Shown: positions 9,860 to 21,910 of the stretch, piece by piece
How positions within the stretch are numbered: the first letter of the stretch is position 1
How the letters are laid out: every line of letters begins with the position of its first letter
Assembly: GCF_026914185.1 (NCBI RefSeq)
Contig: NC_070566.1
Coordinates: forward strand, 3,224,001 to 3,288,000
Direction: 5' to 3'
DNA length: 64,000 bases
Origin: Puccinia triticina
Lineage: Eukaryota > Basidiomycota > Pucciniomycetes > Pucciniales > Pucciniaceae
Program-made: the position numbers and the translations under genes
The notes under the pieces: model-generated
Seen by the model: only the letters and a program-made list of their open reading frames with translations
The model's database searches: none
What the model was told of the DNA's origin: nothing

Positions 9860-11818
9860 TCAAATTTTATTGAAAAACGTCTGAGAAACAAAAAAGGATA
9901 GGAAGGTGGAAAGTAGTGATCTGGTGATTGAATTCTCAAGTTGAACAGAATATTGACCCGCGCCGGTTCCTGAGGTGGCCGGCATCTGGCTTGCTCGGTT
10001 GGTGACTTCGCTGGGTAATCCCCGGTGACCAGTTATGTCCAAACCGCCCAACAAGACTTGGTAGTCTGATGAAGGTCTTCCAAAGCCTACTGCAGCCGGT
10101 GGTCCACGTTGGAAGACACTGTACACATTTTTTAGAAACACGGCGCCTAGGATCCAATCCGGCAGTGGGTGTTTCGGCGCGCCTTTGGATTTCATCGCCG
10201 AGCGTTCATTGATACTGAAAATTCCCGCCAAACACTCCATCTGATTTCCATCAATCGATCCCAAGTTGATGTCGACTGGATCAATCGTGTATATTTGACC
10301 TCCAACACTAAGGGTAAGATTGAAGCTCGATTTGCACGGATAGGTGTAGTACCCTACCAAAATGTTTATTCGAAGAAAGGTTTGAACTCTTTCATGCAAG
10401 TCCTTAAAGTATAGACGAAAGAATGTGAACACTGACCTCGGTATACACCTGAACCTGGACGAGCCCCGGGCACTTTGCTAAACAATTTTCTCACTACTGC
10501 AGCTGGGCCTCCGATCAGCGAAGTGCCAGTATCAACTGCAGCCGAGTTACCTTCACTCCCATCGACCAACTCCCCATCCACGCTAACCGCATCCAGCTTG
10601 ATGGCCCAATATCCTTCATCAATAACCTTTGTAAACGTGATTTCTCCAGAGTATAAGCTTGAGTCTGTACCACCAAGTATTACCATTCCGCCTGGCTCCA
10701 CCCCTCTGGGGAATGGAACGTCGCAAAACCGGGTCATCCCGAAAGAAAATATTGAAATATTCGCCGATTGCCAGAATGGCAAGGCTTTCATTGACGAAAT
10801 TTGCTCGAAGGCCATCCCTACGATACCTATCAACATATGTTTAAGGGGGGGAATGGATTAGTCAGAATCAGCAATACATTTACGCATGCTTTGAGCGCGA
10901 GTAAATCGACCTACCGGATATTTGATCTGCTAGTAGATAGGATGAAATGTTTTGGACAATGGCAAACTTCTGTTCAACAGCAGAATATGGGCCTTGACGG
11001 ACCTGCTCGATACCCACGACCCCAGAAGCAGAGCCAGAGCCGTATGTGATTTGGAAGCCCTCGCTAGAATTTTTGAAGGATGTAGAAGAATTTGACATGT
11101 AGAACACAGCTGGTGATCCATCCCCGCCACTTTCACTCAAGGTTGTGGCATCTCGACCTGTTATAGACATATGTACATACCAGTTTCAATCTAACAAGCG
11201 CGACGATCAAGATGAAGCTGATTCAAGATGTAAACAGCTGCGCACCTGTAACCCAAAGATCTGCTGACCCCGTATCCAGTACGACGTTAAAGGTTTGTGG
11301 AGGCGTTCCAATCTGGATTTGAGAATAATAATCCGTGTCTGAATATTCATTTTTCAATGCTATTTACGAGAGCTCATTAGTGTCCAACGTAAAAATATCC
11401 TATCTTCCGGCACAAATGTTGATCAAGGTCATGCCAAAGATGGCCAAACTTGTGACCGCACTCCTGTGCCTCTCATGAATTAGTTTACCAAAAATGAATA
11501 GATTTCGCTAGGGAGCTTACCAACAACTGAATCCAGTGCTTCAGATGGTGAAACTGAACGCCGGTATGCTTTCAAGCCCTCCCCTGGTGCGTGGGTTGGA
11601 TGACTGCTTAGCGCCGAAGACAGATACTTCGACTGAAAACTTTCAATATTCCGGAGTGCAAAGGCTTGGAGAGCTGCGGGGTCTGTTTTTCTAGCTTTCT
11701 GGACTCCATGTTTTCGGTAAAGAGGTATGTGAAGATTGGACCCCTTAACGGTTGTCGAAATTTCCCAGGAAATGACGAGCACTAAGCAAACAACTCGGAA
11801 AGAAGCTACTGTCTTCAT
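9860..11818 (-). CDS. pepsin-like aspartic protease, secreted or surface-anchored
   Basis: Five exons, 11818-11521, 11359-11246, 11157-10915, 10826-10437 and 10353-9860, with GT-AG introns and consistent phases, give 512 residues. The first ~25 residues ([18 protein letters not shown]..) form a signal peptide. A propeptide runs to about residue 100. Catalytic motifs are DTGS (Asp128) and DTGT (Asp317), with a flap [10 protein letters not shown] between them, so this is a complete family A1 protease. After the catalytic fold, a Ser/Thr-rich region ends in a hydrophobic tail ([11 protein letters not shown]..). Such a tail would fit a GPI or membrane anchor as in yapsins, though a few residues follow it. 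Likely role: extracellular or wall-associated proteolysis. All key residues are present. Confidence 0.9.
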
Positions 11819-13219
11819 TCCAACCCAACTGTTGAGCCAAGTTGTGTGATGACGGTCCTAATTATTGTTGACTATTATGGGATTGAATCACTATTCTTCG
11901 ACGATGGGCCGGGATACTAAGCAGACCATTGACCACACAAGACCGAACAGCTTATAAACTTCAAGCCATTGGAAAGGGATGTAAGGGGATAGATTCCAGT
12001 TGAGTGATTCAGGTACACCGATCTCATCAGGATCAAGGCAAACCGTGCGAGCCGAAACATTCAACATATTCCAGAAGAGAATCGGGTGCAGCTTTACTTT
12101 TAGTTACGAACGGCAGCCGTTCTTGGATGCGAGGTGATCAATAATAATCAAATTGGTGTAACCATCTCGGCTGAAGTACACCGAGTTGTCAAAACAAGAG
12201 TCCCAGAGTTAGGAAGGAAGCCAATACTAGCTCAACAAGAAAATCAGCCGGCAGGTTTGAACGGAGTCGCTTCAAAGTGCAACGGACAGCTTCAAGAAAA
12301 ATCTGGTGGATCGATTGCATAGGCTATGTAAGCGCAACATCACCGCCATCAGATCACTCGAGACGATTACCAGATTACCCTCCAGTAGAAGGCTTGCAAT
12401 GGAGAGAAGAGTCAACTCACCCTTGGTCGATCCTCCCGTCGGCTAGTACCGAAAACAAGACCGACTGGATAGAGCCGTCACAATGACAGAAGATTCCGTT
12501 CGCTCCCATCCAACCTCGCTTGATGCACCCACTTTCCCGGGCGCACATCTTGCCCAGCCGAGATACATAGCAAACCTACTTGGCTAGTGTCTAATTCAGC
12601 GAAATGGCTTGGTCAATTCGGACGAGAGCTGGCCGTATGCTAAGCAGGGCCAGATTCGTATCTCATAGCGCCGAGTGGAAGCGCGAAGTCTCTATTCAGC
12701 GTCCTCAAAGAGAATCAACATATCGATGAATAGCCGGTGAATCAACTCAGAGAGGTGTTCCAGTTCGCTGCCCAATAATCCCTCTAGACCTCAGAACTTG
12801 AAGGAGCTCGAGATTCAAAGAAGTTTTGTGTTTGCCCGTCAAGCTGGTGGGAATAAGATATTCTTGGTTTTTCCCGTCAAGACAGAAGTTTCCTACTGAA
12901 TAAAATCAGCTGGGTGTTCAAAATTACGGCTGTTTTAAAAACATCAACTCCATGTAGCTGAAATTATATAAGAGAATAGATAGATACATGGCTAGGGAAG
13001 ATGACAAGGACTGCCATTGAAACGCAACACAGAGCTTCTTATCTTTGCTTTTTTGTTGGAGGAAAGCAGTATGAGAATGTAGACAAGTCGCAAACCGAAT
13101 TTCCGGCACCAATCTTCACAAATGGCCCCACAGATTATTATTGAAGCAGTGGACAAAACTAATACCCAAACTTGCTAGGGCAGGACAAAAAGAGAGACTG
13201 GGCTAGACTGGGACATTGC
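11819..13219. other. intergenic between aspartic protease and urease
   Basis: About 1.4 kb without a supported gene. It holds the 5' region of the protease gene (to the right of 11818) and the 3' region of the urease gene. Short open frames (for example 12134-12322) have no recognisable features. No tandem repeat or terminal inverted repeat was seen. Confidence 0.5.
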
Positions 13220-16200
13220 TTAGAAAATGTGGTACGCCTGGGTGAGTGGCAAAGTAAGCGCCGCTCCAACTGTACACTCCTGACCATCGATGGCCACTTG
13301 GTAGGTTTCAGGATCAACGGTGATATTAGGACAGAGATCGTTGAGCTTCATGTCTTTTTTCCTAACCCTCCGGCAGCCTTTGACAGCCACCAACTCCTTT
13401 TTCAGGCCGTAGGAAGGCGTGATCCCAGAAGAGATTGAGACCTCAGAGACAAACGCTAGAGAAGTTTTTCTGATTGTGCTCGGAAACGAAGCCCACATTG
13501 GTCTTCCGTAAGTGGGCTGGACCGTTGGAATAGACTGTTCATTGGTTGATTTACATTTTTCAGAAAAACGAAGTTGCCCTCAAGAATTACGAAGCGTAAG
13601 AGCTTACCGCGTTTGCATCACCCATTTGAGACCATGCCACAAAGCCTCCTTTGATTATTTGCTCTGGCCTGACGCCGAAGTTCTCAGGGCTCCAAATACA
13701 AAGATCGGCAAGCTTCCCTATAGAAATGTCCCCAACCTCGTGAGAAATACCATGGACAATCGCACTTGTATATGGAAAGTGAATTTGAATGTCAAATTAA
13801 TACCCAATCGGTTGCTTCGTTTATTTATTTATTTTGAGTAACATATTTTACTGACGGATTGATGGTGTATTTCGCGATATAGCGCTTCACGCGGTCATTG
13901 TCAGTTCCGCGAAGTTTCTCTTCCTCAGTTAAGAACCCTTTGAAATCTTTCATTTTGGAAGCCGTTCTCCAAGTTCGACTGACGACCTCTCCAATCCTTC
14001 CCATCGCTTGGGAATCCGAACTTATGATCGAAAGGGCGCCAAGGTCATGCAAGACGTCCTCAGCAGCAACCGTCTCAGCGCGAATGCGAGATTCAGCAAA
14101 AGCAATATCTTCCGGTATCGATTTGTCAAGATGGTGACAAACCATCAACATCTGCAATGTGGTAGAAACTAAGTGGCCTGAAGAGCAGAAGCATTTGACC
14201 GGAGTTGTAGCACTTTGCTTACGTCGAGATGTTCATCCAAGGTATTATTGGTAAACGGTCGGGTCGGATTTGTCGATGAAGGAAGTACATTATCTTTTCC
14301 GCAAACGACAATAATATCAGGAGCGTGGCCTCCACCAGCACCTTCAGTATGATATCTGTTTCGATTAATACATCAATAAGTATCAACAATAAGATTGTAA
14401 AAGGGGTGCAAACGTGTGTATGACCCGGTTTTTAAAAGCTTTGATTGTGTCTTCGACGAAACCTGATTCATTAAGGGCTGGAAGAGATCGAGGGATCAGT
14501 TGGAGGAATAGCTCCCTGTACTCAAAGGTTTACATACTATCTGTGTGAATGTTGCACTGCAGCACAGGACCAAATTAGCACATCACTATTTAGGAACGCA
14601 AAACTGTACGCAAATTTGAAAGCATACCTGAATGTCATATTGCTCGCAGACTGTCAAGCAAGAATCAATTGCTCCCGGAGTGGAACCCCAATCCTGGATA
14701 AAATGATTGGTGGTTAAAAAAAGTAAACTACATCACCTTTGGAATCGCTCCTTGATTGAAGTTTAAATCTGACCTCATGTAACTTCAATCCACCCACTCC
14801 TGAGTGGACTTGATCCACCAATCCTTCTGGCCTCGAGTCGTTGCCCTTTCCCGTCAACAAGATGTTCATGGGTATATCATCAGTTGCCAACAGCATGTTC
14901 CTCTAATGAAAAGAGAAAACGTTTCAGCACCAGAGTTGAATCAAAAGTATTGATGAACGTAGGTGAAGAATAATCCCATGCCGACTTACAATTAAGGTTC
15001 GGGATGGTGTGCAAGTGGTTGCATTGGTCCCGGCGACGGGGCCAGTGCCACCCCCAATCAAGGTGGTGATACCGTTTGACAATGCCTCTGGACATTGCTG
15101 AGGACATATGAACTATTCAAAAAGCCCACAATCAATGATCTGAAACATTCCAGATGTAGGCATACAAGTTTAACTCTCACATGGACGTGAGCGTCAATCG
15201 CCCCGGCAGTCACAATTTTTCCTTCTCCCGCAATCACTTCAGTATTCACACCAACAACCATCTCCTCGGAGACGCCGGACTGAATATCGGGGTTTCCAGC
15301 TTTTCCAATGCCTGATATTCGGCCATTTTTGATGCCCAAATCTGCCTGTTTATATTCAAATAGGGAAACACGGACGAAGTTAGCCTCCAATGATGTTTTT
15401 GATCATTGCACTGATAGTAAGATGTTCCTTTCTTTGACATTGTGCACTATGATGTCAGACTTGCTTTGTAGATTCCTGACCAGTCCACAATTAATGCATT
15501 AGTTATTACAATATCCAAAGTTTGACCATCTAGCCGCCCGGTTGCTTGACCCTAGTTTTTAGAACGAATCACATGATTTGAATATTTTTATTTTGCTGAC
15601 CAGAGCAAACCTTTAAAAATGTATTCTTACCATCCCCTCCCTAACCACTTTTCCACCGCCAAATTTGAGCTCCTCGCCATAACAGGTGTGATCATGTTCC
15701 ACCTCGACCCAAAGAGATGTATCTGCAAGGCGAATTTTGTCACCTGTTGTTGGTCCAAACATGCTAGACACAATCCGCGATGGTGTTAATTCCTGGATGA
15801 ACGTATTGTGCTGCACAATGATATTTTAGAACTTGGTTAAAAAACTCACTTGGCGTACGCTTCTCTCGACATCTCGACTCCTTTCACAGGTCTCTCAACG
15901 TTAATTGCTGGTTGATGCTCGAAGCCCTTCGCTATCAAACTTGGTATAAGCGCTGCGATGGCTAAGGTATCATCTTTCTGCAAAATCTGGCCCTCTAGGC
16001 CGTTTCCGCCGGTCACTAGACCACTTCCACCGATCTCGACCATCGTTACCATTCGTTGGTCACCAGGCTCAAAGCGGACCGAAGTACCTGCAGGGATATC
16101 AAGACGATAGCCCAAAGCCAGTTTGCGATCGAACCTCAAAGCTGGGTTCGTAAGGGAAAAGTGATAATGCGAGCCGACTTGAATAGGCCGGTCGCCGGTA

Positions 16201-16995
16201 TTTGTAACCTCGATCCTGATTCGCGATCGGTTGACGTTGAGGCTGATGGATTGTGAAGTCGAGACATCAGGCGATCTTTTTACCACAATCGCTCCTGGTA
16301 GGTCATGCTCTAAGGATGGTTGGACATGCTCAAACCACAAGTTGGGAGGAGGAGTGATGAAGGAACCGTAGAGCGCTAGCGAAAGATGCGGGTCCCGGCC
16401 ACTCGGACTGCAAATCGGCGAATGAACGGTTACGAGGAAGGTGCCATCGGGACTGTGGGAGAAACGCGCACAGTTACCAAGTCAGTTGAGCTCTTCGACA
16501 TTCAAATTCTGACAGGGATATGGGTAAATATAGGTGGCTTATTTTCTATGCGATCGGGATGGAAAAAAGAATATCGAGAAGAGGAGGCCACGCACAAAGT
16601 TCCCTCGACTTGGACTTGGGACAACCCGCCAGGCACAGACGGTTGGACATGGCGGAAACCCAAGATTTCTTTTCCAACCTGCATAAGTTGGGAAACCGAA
16701 GATTGGCCATCTCGAATCAATCTGGATTAGGTATTACATCGAAAAGGATGGAGGAAAAGTATGGGGGACAGTCACCAGAGGGATGGAGGAAGTCAAAAAT
16801 GATGAGCTCCTTCATACACTGGTGTCTAAAGACCAAGAAATCGTGTTATTCGCTCACTCACTCCTGTAAAACACAAGCTATCAGGGCCGTGGCTTCGGAC
16901 AAGTTGAGTCGGAGTCCTCTAGCCAATCTCCTCTGAGCTAAAAGGCCGGTCGTCGACAGCAGCAACTTATCTTGATCCTTGGTACTGAGATACAT
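13220..16995 (-). CDS. URE1: urease (single-chain, nickel-dependent)
   Basis: Hydrolyses urea to ammonia and CO2. Fifteen exons: 16995-16862, 16721-16596, 16452-15850, 15763-15631, 15551-15465, 15345-15181, 15112-14990, 14902-14774, 14693-14628, 14556-14538, 14477-14414, 14355-14223, 14151-13856, 13764-13608, 13534-13220. All phases agree, giving 849 residues, the usual size for fungal urease with gamma, beta and alpha regions fused in that order. The start is ATG in [13 protein letters not shown]. Active-site residues are present: HVH (414, 416), the carbamylated Lys497 in KLHE, His526 (NIHTDT), His552 (HTEGAGGGH), catalytic His600 (MVCHHLD) and Asp640 (SSDSQAMGR). Every one is offset by 7 from jack bean numbering. 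Intron 5 uses a GC donor (AAA|gcaagt); exon 10 is only 19 nt. The gene appears intact. Confidence 0.95.
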
Positions 16996-17238
16996 TCGAC
17001 TAGCCGGCTACTGAATACTTCACAATCCAAGACTTCGCTATCAAGATAGACACCCCTGGGTCGAGGGGATTATGTACGGCGTGCAAGGAACAAGTCGTTC
17101 GGCCCAGAACCGCAAACAACAATATCCGAGGGCGAACCACGCAAACAATTACATTCGGGCAGTTCATGTCTGTTCATGTTTATGCTGTTCAAATGTTGGA
17201 AAATCACATTCATAAACCCAAATTTGCGCGAACTTGAA

Positions 17239-17386
17239 TGGAGGACTTCCCGCCGATCTGGAAACCCAGATTTTCCCAGATTTCGCAGGGAAATCTGGGA
17301 AGATCTAGGATTTGGGAAGATCGAGCCCAGATTTCCCCGCAAAATCTGGAAAAATCTGGGTTCCCAGATTGACGGGAAGTCCTCCA
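17239..17386. mobile_element. 148-bp foldback element
   Basis: The two halves are inverted copies: TGGAGGACTTCCCG at the left and CGGGAAGTCCTCCA at the right, each followed inward by repeated CCCAGATTT motifs. No clear target duplication. It lies about 240 bp upstream of the urease start, so it could affect that promoter. Confidence 0.75.
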
Positions 17387-18239
17387 ATGTCGCATGTGAT
17401 CAATCACCTCCAAGGATTTTGTAACGGGGGAACATCTTTTCATACAAGTTAGAACCTACAAATGTAAACTTGGATTAGTAACAGTGGAGGGTACCATCTC
17501 ATCATGATACACATAAGAAAACTTAAGAGCAAGTGGATCAGAAGAGATTCTGATTGAGAGGAGAGGAATTGACTCCGGAGAGGCTCCTCAAGGATTCATG
17601 TACCTGTTTCCCTTGGCTTCACTCAGACAAGATCTATGGCACAGACATGTCCCATGCTCAATTTGATGGATGCTGTAGAACATGTTGCCTTTGTTGGCTT
17701 TTCAGCCTCTTGTCTACATTCTCTTGCCTCCTGCCTCAATTCTTCCTTCAGCCCTCATCTACTCAATAGGTTTCTTGACCATGCTATCACAAAGTCTTAT
17801 ACTTGCAGTTGTCTCACTCACTTTGAAAGTATTTTATCCACATCATGCATCTTTTCTTAATATACTTGTAGACATTGATCCCTGTTTAGATTAGAGTGAT
17901 AGCTTTCTTGTTTACTGGCTTTGTACTCTTGTGTGCGCATGCTCTGCTTGACAAGCATTTGTGTATGGAGGCCCTGACACGCCAATGATGCCAAAACAAA
18001 TAAAAAACAAAAAACAAATTTTTGAAAATGATAAATCCATTTTCCAATGAATCCAAGCGCCAGAGTTGCCATACAAGTACACAAAACTTCCTGCAATCTT
18101 CCAATGCCCCCACTTACAATTGTTTCAGGAGCAAATTGGGCTTCTGCATGTGGAAGGGTCCGCACATCAACACATAACCTATCCCACATAGATGTACCAT
18201 TGGTACTGGGTACATACCTTGATGACTTCAGTCATTGAT
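17387..18239. other. gene-less stretch
   Basis: No coding region, tandem repeat or terminal repeat that I can support. Several short frames on both strands lack features. Confidence 0.4.
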
Positions 18240-18720
18240 ACCTCCTTGACCGGAGGGATTCCCCCGGTCAAGAGGTATGTACACCTCCCTGACCGGAGGG
18301 ATTTCTTCCGTCAAAGAAGTGAGTCAACCCGCGAGCTGGATGTGTCCAGCTCGCCAGGAGGACCTCTCTTGCCAAGCTGGATATATGCACCCAGCTCAGT
18401 AAGGAAGGTCCCGGCAAGAGTCCACCCAGCGAGCTGATCGTGTCCAGCTTGTTGGGAGGACCTCCCTCGCTGAGCTGGATACATCAGGTCTGGTCAGGTC
18501 CCGGCGAGCTGGATACATATTTATTCAGCTTGGTGAGGTCCTGGCAAGCAGGATACATGTGCATCCAGCTTGGCAAAGGAGGTCCTCCTAAAGAGCTGCA
18601 CACATCCAGCTTGCTGGGGGGACTCCTTGGCAAGGGATGTCATTCTAGCTTGCTGGGTGGGACAAAAGGATCCCAGCGAGCTCGAGCTGGGTACATATGT
18701 CCAACTTGTCAAAAGGACTT
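18240..18720. repeat. hairpin-unit array (AGCTGG / CCAGCT type)
   Basis: Degenerate repeating units combine an AGCTGG or CCAGCTCG arm, a GGAGGACCTCC or GGAGGGAT core and the inverted arm. It begins with TTGACCGGAGGGATTCCCCCGG-like units and moves to AGCTCGCCAGGAGGACCTC. The same kind of unit occurs at 43840-44190. Confidence 0.7.
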
Positions 18721-18758
18721 CTTGAAAAGGCAGCCAGGTTTACAGCTGAGCTCCGACC

Positions 18759-18918
18759 GCCAGTCGGGTATACCTGACTATGCGACACAGTCAGATGGGC
18801 CGCGGGACACATGGCAGTCAACGCTGGCGCCGGCGTTGGCATCTGTGGTGCGGGGGGAGATATATAAACATCCTCCTGCTCACTGACTCAGTTGGACAGT
18901 CAGGTATACCCGACTGGC
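18759..18918. repeat. 21-bp inverted repeat pair
   Basis: GCCAGTCGGGTATACCTGAC at 18759-18779 is matched exactly in inverse at 18898-18918. The 118 bp between them contains GATATATAAACA. It could be a small MITE or a regulatory hairpin. No clear target duplication. Confidence 0.65.
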
Positions 18919-19310
18919 CTTGGTTGGGGTCCAGCCCTACCATGAGGGTAACATTAGCAATGGGGGCATAGCCTTATATTCTGTATATTTTGTATCATGC
19001 TCCGTGTATGGGAGCGGAGGGGATGAGACACAGGGCGGGCCGGACGATTGGGGAAGGGTGATGGCAAGTCTAGCATCTTGGGGGTCGGTTGTGGCACAGT
19101 TGGCGGCCCAACACCGTGAAACAGTGATTCTTCCTGAAACTTGGCATGTATGGCGGATGAGATCAATATCAGCCTGGCAAGTATGGCGGGCCAGGGGCAT
19201 GTTCTGAGAAAATTGTGGCAAGTTTGTCATTTCAGGCGCAGGAAATCAAGGTTTTTGATTTCTTATGGCAAGATTGGCGCGTCAGGGCCTCCATATTTGT
19301 GATACCTTTA

Positions 19311-19556
19311 GGCCCCAATTATAAACACTTTTTTGAGATATTTTTGAAAAGTTTTTGAACTTGCCCAAAAAAGAAATTGAATTTTTTTTGAAATCTTTTT
19401 AATTTCAAAAATACTACAGATGCACTCAAATACACCCAGGAGGTGTGTTTGAACCATTTTTGGAAAAAAATGTTTTCATTTTGTTTTCAAAAACTTTTCA
19501 GTTCATTTTCAAAAACTTTTCAAAAATATCTCAAAAAAGTGTTTATAATTGGGGCC
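19311..19556. mobile_element. 246-bp Tourist-like MITE (TTA target)
   Basis: Both ends carry GGCCCCAATTATAAACAC, extending to a ~48-bp near-perfect terminal inverted repeat. TTA flanks both sides (19308-19310, 19557-19559). A TTA duplication fits PIF/Harbinger-mobilised MITEs. Confidence 0.88.
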
Positions 19557-20095
19557 TTAGTCTAGATTACATCTGTTTCTATTCATTTCTAGCTCATTTT
19601 AAATATGCTCAAAACCACATTTTGATATCTTGTATCTAGTCTACATAACCATAGCCTAGATCAAGCAACAACAACATCAACTCTCCTTCTTTTCTTCCCC
19701 ACTCCACCCTTGAGCTACATCCGGCGAGACTCTTATCATCACTGCCCCATCCTTGAGTGCACTCTTTTTCAAGCTCATCTCTAGTCTGTCTCTGTGTGTC
19801 AAGAAGTTGAAAGCTCTACAGCCTTGACCAAACCTGTCTCTTCAAGGGACTACATATGTACACCACCTTGAAGTCAAGAGCTTGGCTCTGGCTCATGGCT
19901 GTGAGGTAATCTGTACTTCCACTTTGCCTGACTTGTTGCAGCAGGAAATTCTGGGAAATCACCTCATTTTAATTTCTGAAACATGTGCCTAAATACAGCA
20001 GCCTTAAGAACAGACTGAAAAAGCTAAGTCAACTATACCAAGATATGAAGACTCACTCCCAAAACACCAACCTTCTCAACAGATAGATTCCAAAG

Positions 20096-21910
20096 ATGAA
20101 AAGCCACATCTTAACTAATTGTGGGCTGTTTCTGTGCTGCAATGCAATGCAGGACTCTGTGCATGATTTCATTATTCATCCATCCAATCAAAAAAATTGG
20201 GACAAATCCTCTCATGCAATACATGGAAATCCTACTCTTTCATTGAGCTTGTCCATTGGATTGCCAAAAACTCTAAGCCATTACAAATCACCAAAAGTTA
20301 CTGATGACTCTCCTTTAGTTCCTATCAATTTGCAGAATGATAACACCAAGGCCTCAACAGAAGACCACAAATTTCCCCTTGCATCAACTGGTAGATTTCA
20401 GGCTCAAACAGATGTTCCTGTTCCAACATACCATCATGGTTCTCAATCAGTTTCTACTATTCCTTTGCCCTATGCAAATGATTTTCAGAATTCAAATACA
20501 AACAACAATCTCAAAGGGATATATCAGAGTAAATCATCCAATATTCTTGATTACCAGTCTGATTATCTTCTTCCACTTCAAAGTTTTGCCATGAAAAAAC
20601 CAAATGCAGCATTCTCTTTTTCTGAAACTGCTACAATGGACTCCAAACCCAATGCTTCAGGGAAAACATTAAATTTGCTTGGAATATTTCAGGGATCATC
20701 ATATGAAAATCCAAAGTACATCCAGGATATTGAAAGTCACAGTGCACATTCCTCCCCTGAGGGGAATTCTGAATCAAATATACCTTTAAGTTTGGGGTTG
20801 ATAAACAAATCCAACAATCCTGTTTCTAAACCCAAGTGGGGTTCAGTTGATGAATCCACCTGCAAGAAGGCAAAAGTGATTGGATATTTTCAACAATCTA
20901 GTCCAAAAACTGAAATTGAACACCAGCCTGACCAAGCTAATCTAACAAACAAAAATGCAGAATATGACTGCATGCAAATAGCAATGAATAAGAGCAAGTT
21001 TTACAGAAATGGAATAAACATTTTGCCTAAGACAGGATCAATTCCAGGAAAAGTGTCTGACAAAGTTGTATCCAGCAGAAGAAATGAACCTTCCCATCAA
21101 GCTAATTTTAAATGTCAAACTAGAAAACTGAAAAACCCATTCCTTTTGGATACAGAGCTCACAACAACAAGGTTAGATTTTGATCAAGCTGCAATTGAAG
21201 TTCAAGGAAAATTCCTCAAAATCAAAGACAAATTGGAAAATTTATTTCAATCCATAATACCAGAGAAGGGGAAAACCTTTCTTTTGAAAGTTGAAAAAGC
21301 TCAAGATGTTTTTAAACAAATGGTGTCAATTTACCAATGGGAAAAGGGTTTATGTGATTATACCAAACATTACCCCAAAAACTTCCTCAGAACAAAGCTT
21401 CAAATAATAAAAAGCAATCAAGATCAATGGTTTAAGTTCTGGGAAAGAAGAACTGGGACCAAAATCAAAGATTATATTTTAGGCAAACATGAAAATGAAA
21501 AGAGTTTGATTCAGTACTGCTTATTCTATGTTGATATGATAGATACCATCATTCCCTCCATTGACCCAGATCTTCTGACCATGGAAGAACATTTATCAAT
21601 GAAAGCAAAGTTATTTAAAGAAGCAATGGACACATTTGAGAATTTCAAAGCTTCAAAAGCTTTTACATTTAAGAAAATAGAAGATTCAAAGTCATTCAGT
21701 AACTTGGGTCCTGGCTTAATTTGGTACTACCTCCATTTCTGGATTAAAGTATCAAAAGAAAGGAATGATTTGTATTATCTTGCTTTTGACTCAGTTAAAA
21801 AGGAAGTAAATCATGGCTTCAAAATATTCTTCAACACAGTTTTCAAATTCTCTGCAGAAAACTTGAACAAGAGATTGATTAAAGGTCCAAAACTATCCAA
21901 CATATTCTAA
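20096..21910 (+). CDS. hypothetical protein, 604 residues (orphan)
   Basis: One long uninterrupted frame from ATG 20096 to TAA 21908-21910 in AT-rich DNA. The first ~330 residues are Ser/Asn/Pro-rich and look disordered. The last ~230 are helical and charged, with KFLKIKDKLENLF and QWFKFWERRTGTKIKDYI. I recognise no domain. A TAG lies 12 nt upstream in frame. Before that, a frame starting at 19856 (MYTTLKSRAWLWLMAV, ending at a gtaatc donor) could be a signal-peptide exon, and a segment from 20003 (SSLKNRLKKLSQLYQDM) is open in the same frame up to that TAG. So the true gene may be longer with a nonsense mutation, or simply start at 20096. Length and composition argue for a real, perhaps lineage-specific, protein. 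Confidence 0.6.
   Translation: MKSHILTNCGLFLCCNAMQDSVHDFIIHPSNQKNWDKSSHAIHGNPTLSLSLSIGLPKTLSHYKSPKVTDDSPLVPINLQNDNTKASTEDHKFPLASTGRFQAQTDVPVPTYHHGSQSVSTIPLPYANDFQNSNTNNNLKGIYQSKSSNILDYQSDYLLPLQSFAMKKPNAAFSFSETATMDSKPNASGKTLNLLGIFQGSSYENPKYIQDIESHSAHSSPEGNSESNIPLSLGLINKSNNPVSKPKWGSVDESTCKKAKVIGYFQQSSPKTEIEHQPDQANLTNKNAEYDCMQIAMNKSKFYRNGINILPKTGSIPGKVSDKVVSSRRNEPSHQANFKCQTRKLKNPFLLDTELTTTRLDFDQAAIEVQGKFLKIKDKLENLFQSIIPEKGKTFLLKVEKAQDVFKQMVSIYQWEKGLCDYTKHYPKNFLRTKLQIIKSNQDQWFKFWERRTGTKIKDYILGKHENEKSLIQYCLFYVDMIDTIIPSIDPDLLTMEEHLSMKAKLFKEAMDTFENFKASKAFTFKKIEDSKSFSNLGPGLIWYYLHFWIKVSKERNDLYYLAFDSVKKEVNHGFKIFFNTVFKFSAENLNKRLIKGPKLSNIF

Noticed and set aside
13850..13862. Apparent frameshift in urease at the TINPS site
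   Set aside because: Using the donor CC|gtcagt instead of TCA|gtaaaa restores the conserved HGISHE region in frame, so no defect is needed.
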